Below, piece by piece: positions 59,087 to 64,000 of a DNA stretch of 64,000 bases. The notes under the pieces were generated by a model. That model had not been told where the DNA came from and did not search any database. It saw only the letters and a program-made list of their open reading frames with translations. A program made the position numbers and the translations under genes. Position 1 is the first letter of the stretch; every line of letters begins with the position of its first letter. Source of the stretch: WHTI01 sp963826105 (GTDB taxonomy: Bacteria; Actinomycetota; CADDZG01; WHSQ01); assembly GCA_963826105.1 (NCBI GenBank), contig CAWGWA010000012.1, forward strand, positions 1 through 64,000. Direction: 5' to 3'.

Positions 59087-61446
59087 TTGAGGAGCTCTGA
59101 CGCCTCGTCGACGATCTCGTCGACCGGCAACGTCCCCAGTGTGAGGGTCGCGAGGATCTCTTCTGCCGATGCGGGACGTGCGAGGAGGTAGCCCTGGCCC
59201 GAACCGCCGCCCACGGCCCTGAGCGACCGGAGCTGCAGGGGATTCTCGATCCCCTCGGCCACGACGACGATCGAGAAGCGTGCGGCCATCTCGAAGATCG
59301 CCGCCACCAGCTCCTCGGCCTGTTCGTCGGGGAGATCCTGGACGAAGGAGCGATCGATCTTGAGGATGTCGACCGGGAGATCACGGAGGTGAGCGAGCGA
59401 CGAGTAGCCGGTACCGAAGTCGTCGAGAGCGATCCGCACACCAAGCTTCTTGAGCGCCCAAACCTGGTCGATCAGTCGGGCTTTGAGGATCGATGTCTCG
59501 GTGACTTCGACGACGATCTGGTTGCCGGGGACGCCCGATGCTTCTAGGAGCGCTCCGAAGCGGGCCGGGAGGGCATGATCCTCGAGGGAACGGGTCGATA
59601 GGTTTACGCTCATCTTCAGATCCTTGAGTTCAGGATCGCTCTTCGCCCATTCCGCCAGTTGGTTGATCGCAAGGCCGATCACGTGGAGGTCGAAGTCCAG
59701 GATCGCGTTGGATTCCTCGACGACCGGGATGAACTCAAGGGGAGGAACCATGCCGAGGTCCGTGTGGTGCCAGCGGCTTAAGGCCTCGACGCCCTCGATC
59801 CGTCCTGTCGCCAGGTCGACGATCGGCTGGTAGTGGATCCCGATGCGACCGGCTGCCATCGCGACCGGCAGCTCGGTTGCGATCAAGCGCTTCCGAACCG
59901 CCTGCTGCGAGTCCAACGGGTCCGAGAACGCGTACCGGGACTTGCCCGCCGACTTGGCTTTGTACATGGCGAGGTCTGCTTTCTGGAGGAGCTCGTTCGG
60001 GTCGGTCTCCCCCTCCGCCAGCGCGATGCCGAGACTCGCGTGGATCGAGAGAAGCACACCCTCGGTTTGGAGCGGTTCGGAAACGGCGGCAAGCAGTCTT
60101 CGGGCAACGCACTCAGCGGAGATGGCATCAGCATCCTCGATCAAGATGACGAACTCATCTCCACCGAACCGGCCCACGGTGTCTTCGGGCCGCAGCGCCG
60201 ATTGGAGTCGGGCGGCGGTGTGTCTGAGCAGAGAGTCTCCGGCGCCGTGTCCGTAGCCATCGTTGATCGACTTGAAATCGTCCAGGTCGAGGAACATCAG
60301 AGCAGCGCGCTCTCCGTCCCTCCTTCGGCTCATCCAGTGTCGTAGTCGATCGAGGAAGAGGTCTCGGTTCGCGGTACCCGTCAACGGATCGTGGAACGCC
60401 TGGAAGCGGAGTTGTTCGGCCAGTGCCTCACGTTCGGTCAGAGAGTCCTCGAGGGTTTCTTGTTGCGTCTCGAGGAGCGTGACCTTGCTGCGGATCTCCT
60501 TAAGCAGGCCCTCGATACGGGCGAACAGCAGGATGGTGAGGGTTGCGGAAGCGATGACTACGACTGGGATCTGGAGCTCATGTCCTAGCAGCGACTGGAC
60601 CCCAAGCAGGACCGGGATGAACAGGAACGATCCAACCACCAGGAAGACGCGGGCCCGCGTGAGGATCAATGCAGCAGGGGAGGGCTCGAACATCTTCGAC
60701 ATCGACGGGTGGAGCGCCGCTGCTCCGGCCACGACGTAGGAGATCAGCCAGAATCCGTCGGTCGTGAAGCCGCCGGAGCCCAGATAGGTGCCGGTAAGGC
60801 TCGCGATCGCATAGAGGCTGTCGGCGGCGAAGAGGAGTACGAACGCCGTGGTGAGCAACAGATTGGCGGGGGTTCGCCGAGCTACCGAGATGAGCAGCCG
60901 GATCACCACCGAGATAAGGGCGAGGTCCATCAGCGGGTACGACATCGAGGTGACCTTCTCCAGGAGGGTCAGCGAGGTATCACCGGAGTAGGGACTGATG
61001 GTCACGATCCACAGCAGAGAGCCAAGAGCAGTTGACACGACCAGCGAGTCGAGCAACGCGGCGCGATCCTGCCCCCCCGAGCGCAGACGCACCATCTTGA
61101 GCATGCCGGCGATGATCAAAAGGTAGCCGATTAGGTAGATCGGGTCGGCGAGCGAAGGCCACGGGACCTCCACGCCTAGAACGTGCGTGTAGAAGGTGTA
61201 GAGGACGTCTCCGGCCACGAAGAGTGCGTGGCCCCCTGCGAGGAGGAACCAAGGGCTTCGGTGCTCGGGACGATTGATTCGGATGCCCATCAGGATGGCC
61301 ACGACCGAGAGGGCGGCCAGTGCCTCGTAAACGATCGAGGGGATCAAGCCTCCATCTCCGAGGAAGTAGCAACCGATGATCACCGCCCCGAACGCGAGGA
61401 ATCCGATCCAGGCTCGATCCATGATGGTTGGTTTTCGTCCCTGCAA
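59083..61446 (-). CDS. Membrane-bound GGDEF/EAL cyclic-di-GMP protein
   Basis: This 787-residue protein has an N-terminal region of eight or more helices (about 13-310). A GGDEF domain follows with active-site GGDEF (428-432) and an inhibitory-site RPED (419-422) at the canonical 5-residue distance. The EAL domain carries the EAL motif (554-556) and DDFGTGYSSLAHLRDLPVDI with KIDRSFVQDLP. All key catalytic residues appear intact, so it may both make and hydrolyse cyclic di-GMP. The membrane part is not a recognised MASE type to me. The start is TTG at 61446, or the ATG 8 codons later. Confidence 0.92.
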   Translation of the reverse strand: MQGRKPTIMDRAWIGFLAFGAVIIGCYFLGDGGLIPSIVYEALAALSVVAILMGIRINRPEHRSPWFLLAGGHALFVAGDVLYTFYTHVLGVEVPWPSLADPIYLIGYLLIIAGMLKMVRLRSGGQDRAALLDSLVVSTALGSLLWIVTISPYSGDTSLTLLEKVTSMSYPLMDLALISVVIRLLISVARRTPANLLLTTAFVLLFAADSLYAIASLTGTYLGSGGFTTDGFWLISYVVAGAAALHPSMSKMFEPSPAALILTRARVFLVVGSFLFIPVLLGVQSLLGHELQIPVVVIASATLTILLFARIEGLLKEIRSKVTLLETQQETLEDSLTEREALAEQLRFQAFHDPLTGTANRDLFLDRLRHWMSRRRDGERAALMFLDLDDFKSINDGYGHGAGDSLLRHTAARLQSALRPEDTVGRFGGDEFVILIEDADAISAECVARRLLAAVSEPLQTEGVLLSIHASLGIALAEGETDPNELLQKADLAMYKAKSAGKSRYAFSDPLDSQQAVRKRLIATELPVAMAAGRIGIHYQPIVDLATGRIEGVEALSRWHHTDLGMVPPLEFIPVVEESNAILDFDLHVIGLAINQLAEWAKSDPELKDLKMSVNLSTRSLEDHALPARFGALLEASGVPGNQIVVEVTETSILKARLIDQVWALKKLGVRIALDDFGTGYSSLAHLRDLPVDILKIDRSFVQDLPDEQAEELVAAIFEMAARFSIVVVAEGIENPLQLRSLRAVGGGSGQGYLLARPASAEEILATLTLGTLPVDEIVDEASELLN

Positions 61447-61617
61447 CGTGCCCGCCTAGATTTGGATGGTTACGGTGGCGCTTTCTCTACAAGACTCATC
61501 GACAGATGGGGGGCGGTTGTTGAGCCTGGAAGCACTATCCTGGGCCTTGGCATCGATATGTCCTGCACGCAGACGCTCCGCCACAGCAGGGGCGTGACTC
61601 ACAAGGGGGTGAGGGCA

Positions 61618-62715
61618 GTGAGCAGCACTGAAGACTCCTTCCCGATTCTGGGGATCGACTACGTCCAATTCTTCGTAGGCAACGCCAAGCAAGCGGCCCA
61701 CTACTACGAGTCTTTCGGGTTCACTCCGAGGGCCTTCATGGGTCTGGAGACGGGCTCGCGCGATCGCGTCTCCTACATGGTCCAGCAGGGGGACGTCCGC
61801 CTGGTGTTCACCGGTGCCCTCGACGGCGACAGTGCGATCGCAGAGCACGTCAAACTTCACGGAGACGGGGTCCACGACATCGCCTTGACGGTTCCCGACG
61901 CGGAAGAGTCTTATCGGGTCGCGATCGAGCGAGGCGCCCGGAGCGTGGCGGAGCCTGAGGTGTTCGAGGACGAGAAGGGCAAGGTCGTCAAGGCCGCGAT
62001 CGCGACCTACGGCGAAACGATCCACTCCCTCATCTCCCGCTCGGACTATTCGGGAGTGTTCTTCCCGGGGTTCCAGGCGATCGACGGCTCCGAAGACACG
62101 AGCGGGTTCGGGATCCTCAACATCGACCACGTTGTCGGCAACGTGGAACTCGGAAAGATGAACGAGTGGGTCGATTTCTACGCCAAGATCATGGGCTTTA
62201 CGGAGATGAAGCATTTCACAGACGATGACATCTCGACCGAGTACTCGGCACTGATGTCGAAGGTCGTGTGGGACGGCGTCGGTAAGGTCAAGTTCCCGAT
62301 CAATGAGCCGGCCGAGGGGAAGAAGAAGTCGCAGATCGAAGAGTATCTGGACTACTACAAGACCCCAGGTGCACAGCACATAGCCCTATCTACCGACGAC
62401 ATCGTTGCTTCGGTCGAGGAGATGCGAAAGCGCGGCATCCAGTTCATCAACGTCCCTGGCTCGTACTACGAAGAGGTCAAGACGCGCATCCCACAGATCG
62501 CGGACAAGGTCGACGCATTGCAGCGCAACGGCATCCTCGCGGACAAGGACGAGGACGGGTTCCTGCTGCAGATCTTCACCAAGACCGTCCAGGACCGACC
62601 GACGGTGTTCTTCGAATTGATCGAACGACACGGAGCGAAGGGCTTCGGTGACGGTAACTTCAAGGCGCTGTTCGAAGCGATCGAGCGCGATCAGGCCGAA
62701 CGCGGAAACCTCTAG
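61618..62715 (+). CDS. hppD: 4-hydroxyphenylpyruvate dioxygenase
   Basis: The GTG at 61618, behind AAGGGGGTGAGG, gives 365 residues. Two VOC halves are visible: GIDYVQFFVGNAKQAAHYYE in the first, and the iron-binding second half with NIDHVVGN (His ligand), GAQHIALSTDDIVASVEEM (His ligand) and FFELIERHGAKGFGDGNFKA (Glu ligand in FFELIER). It converts 4-hydroxyphenylpyruvate to homogentisate in tyrosine degradation. hmgA follows 10 nt after the stop. The frame is open upstream to 61183 but that part overlaps the divergent GGDEF gene and is non-coding. Confidence 0.95.
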   Translation: MSSTEDSFPILGIDYVQFFVGNAKQAAHYYESFGFTPRAFMGLETGSRDRVSYMVQQGDVRLVFTGALDGDSAIAEHVKLHGDGVHDIALTVPDAEESYRVAIERGARSVAEPEVFEDEKGKVVKAAIATYGETIHSLISRSDYSGVFFPGFQAIDGSEDTSGFGILNIDHVVGNVELGKMNEWVDFYAKIMGFTEMKHFTDDDISTEYSALMSKVVWDGVGKVKFPINEPAEGKKKSQIEEYLDYYKTPGAQHIALSTDDIVASVEEMRKRGIQFINVPGSYYEEVKTRIPQIADKVDALQRNGILADKDEDGFLLQIFTKTVQDRPTVFFELIERHGAKGFGDGNFKALFEAIERDQAERGNL

Positions 62716-62725
62716 GGGGCCGGTT

Positions 62726-63844
62726 ATGGATTTCGTCTTTTCCAAGGGAAAAGTAACCAAGCAGGCGCACGTGGCGGTTCCCGAAGGGACCTACGAGGAG
62801 GAGCACGGACGCGAGACCTTCTTCGGCCGCGCCAGCCATCTCTATCGGACTCACCCGCCGACCGCGTGGACCCGGATCGAAGGCCCCCTCCAGCCGCGCG
62901 CTCTCGATCTGAACGAGATGAAGCCGGAGGATCAGGTCGAGCCGAACGCGACGTGGCAGATGATCGCCTCGAACAGCGACGTTCGCTTGTTCGTCAGCCG
63001 TCGCTCCGAGGAGATGCCGTACTTCCTTCGGAACGCCGATGGTGACACCTGCTACTTCATCCACCGGGGAGAAGGAACCTTCGAGACCGACTACGGGCCA
63101 CTGACCTACAAGATGGGTGACTACGTCATCATCCCGAAGGGAACCACGCATCGGGTGGTGCCCTCGGGCGACGACAACTTTTTCTACATCATCGAAGGCA
63201 GCGGCGAGTTCCGTGTGCCGGACCGAGGCCTGATGGGGAAGCACGCGATGTTCGACCCTGGGATGCTCCAGGTCCCCGAGCCCGACCCGCACGACGAAGC
63301 CGGCGAGTTCGAGGTCAGGGTCAAGCGAGACGGCGTGTTCACGTCTTTGTTCTTCGCCTGGCATCCACTCGATGTCGTCGGGTGGCAGGGCGATCTATGC
63401 CCCGTGAAGCTCAACGTCCTCGACCACCGACCGGTGTATTCGCCGAGCTATCACATGCCCCCATCGGTTCACTGCACGTTCGAGAATGATGGGTTCGTGA
63501 TCTGTTCGTTCGTGCCGCGTCCGCTGGAAGAGGACCCGCAGGTCCTGAAGGTGCCCTTCTATCACGCCAACATCGACGCCGACGAGGTGCTCTTCTATCA
63601 CTCGGGTAACTACTTCTCGCGAGCGGGGATCGACGTCGGCTTCATGACGATCCACCCGCAGGGCGTCCACCATGGTCCGCAGCCTGCAGCGATCGAGAAG
63701 TCGAAGACGATGACGCGCACCGAGGAAGTGGCGGTGATGGTTGAGACCCACCACCCACTCAACCTCTCACCGGAAGCGAGTGCGGTCGTCATGGACGAGT
63801 ACACGACCTCTTGGGCCCGCGGCATGGGCCTGCTCGACGAATAG
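62726..63844 (+). CDS. hmgA: Homogentisate 1,2-dioxygenase
   Basis: The ATG at 62726 gives 372 residues (DFVFSKGKVTKQAHVAVPEG). A cupin core includes CYFIHRGEGTFETDYGPLTY and YVIIPKGTTHRVV. The C-terminal half has SPSYHMPPSVHCTFENDGFV, NIDADEVLFYHSGNYFSRAG and THPQ/QGVHHGPQPAA-like iron-site segments (MTIHPQGVHHGPQPAAIEKS). It is somewhat shorter than the ~430-residue proteobacterial and human enzymes, as in other actinobacterial members. It opens the homogentisate ring to maleylacetoacetate. It is paired with hppD, giving two consecutive steps of tyrosine breakdown. Confidence 0.92.
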   Translation: MDFVFSKGKVTKQAHVAVPEGTYEEEHGRETFFGRASHLYRTHPPTAWTRIEGPLQPRALDLNEMKPEDQVEPNATWQMIASNSDVRLFVSRRSEEMPYFLRNADGDTCYFIHRGEGTFETDYGPLTYKMGDYVIIPKGTTHRVVPSGDDNFFYIIEGSGEFRVPDRGLMGKHAMFDPGMLQVPEPDPHDEAGEFEVRVKRDGVFTSLFFAWHPLDVVGWQGDLCPVKLNVLDHRPVYSPSYHMPPSVHCTFENDGFVICSFVPRPLEEDPQVLKVPFYHANIDADEVLFYHSGNYFSRAGIDVGFMTIHPQGVHHGPQPAAIEKSKTMTRTEEVAVMVETHHPLNLSPEASAVVMDEYTTSWARGMGLLDE

Positions 63845-63860
63845 TCAGGCACTCGATCCC

Positions 63861-64000
63861 ATGAGTCCCTTGAGCAAGGCGTCGTCCGCCCATCCCGCGG
63901 CGTGGATCGTGGAGGGACTGAACGGTTTCGCACTGGATGTCGGATCGTTCGTGCCGGCCGCGTTCGGGGCCTACGCGCGTCTGTTCCATCCGGCCGGGTC
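63861..64000 (+). CDS. Hypothetical protein, 5' part only
   Basis: An open frame from the ATG at 63861 reads MSPLSKASSAHPAAWIVEGL then NGFALDVGSFVPAAFGAYAR and LFHPAG before running off the window. The VGSFVPAAFGAYARLFHPA segment resembles the N-terminus of actinobacterial hypothetical proteins with ADVGSLVPxGFEAYARxxHP; no function is known. It starts 16 nt after the hmgA stop. Confidence 0.6.
   Translation, partial: MSPLSKASSAHPAAWIVEGLNGFALDVGSFVPAAFGAYARLFHPAG

Noticed and set aside
1..64000. CRISPR arrays, insertion sequences, prophage or defence islands
   Set aside because: No spaced direct repeats, transposase, integrase, Cas, restriction or toxin-antitoxin genes were found anywhere in the window.

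Overview
The window is dense, high-GC chromosomal DNA from a member of the Actinomycetota, probably an uncultured or deep-branching one. Four things point there. The left end repeats the gene order of mycobacterial chromosomes (padR, DUF5318 protein, ponA, GT87-type membrane protein, rpsF, ssb, rpsR, rplI, dnaB). There is a mycothiol S-conjugate amidase (mca). The dnaK operon ends in hspR. A class II DAHP synthase and an EtfD-like membrane Fe-S oxidoreductase are present. I see no insertion sequence, phage, CRISPR array, toxin-antitoxin pair or integration scar, so this is mostly core genome, and its unusual features lie in how it is organised and expressed.

Layout. 1-5057: PadR regulator with palindromic sites, acetyltransferase, DUF5318 protein, class A penicillin-binding protein and a GT87-like membrane protein. 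5187-8977: rpsF-ssb-rpsR-rplI, a hairpin, a LexA-type box, dnaB and nth. 8974-11933 (minus): Cys-less HesB-like protein, VOC protein, and an ECF sigma factor overlapping a membrane protein that may be its anti-sigma factor. 11984-17722: tRNA-Gly(CCC), dcd, an MMPL transporter (frameshifted) with its TetR regulator, and etfD. 17842-24269: HAIR-like operator, dnaK-grpE-dnaJ-hspR, a hydrolase, a lipoprotein and an MFS transporter. 24266-30751: htpX (frameshifted), lemA, a SelW-like protein, aroG, ilvA and nadC-nadA. 30833-42277: membrane proteins, mca, a frameshifted dehydratase, a divergent FtsH homologue, a GT4 glycosyltransferase, a lipocalin-like protein, arfB and yyaL. 42503-56744: dodecin with a nearly complete purine set (purA-D-E-K, then purB-C-[membrane protein]-S-Q-L-F) and a histidine kinase. 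56779-64000: enoyl-CoA hydratase, nadB, a GGDEF/EAL protein, hppD-hmgA for tyrosine breakdown, and a truncated final gene.

Organisation. Nine of the ten convergent gene pairs overlap by exactly 4 bp with interlocked stop codons, and nine tandem junctions are NTGA start/stop overlaps. Many first genes have a TAnnnT hexamer ending 6 nt before the start codon, the signature of leaderless transcription. Four genes (MMPL, htpX, the dehydratase, purL) each carry one extra base that breaks the frame. This is either a sequencing or assembly artefact or real decay, and in purL it creates a false purL-purF fusion. No gene-free stretch exceeds about 300 bases.
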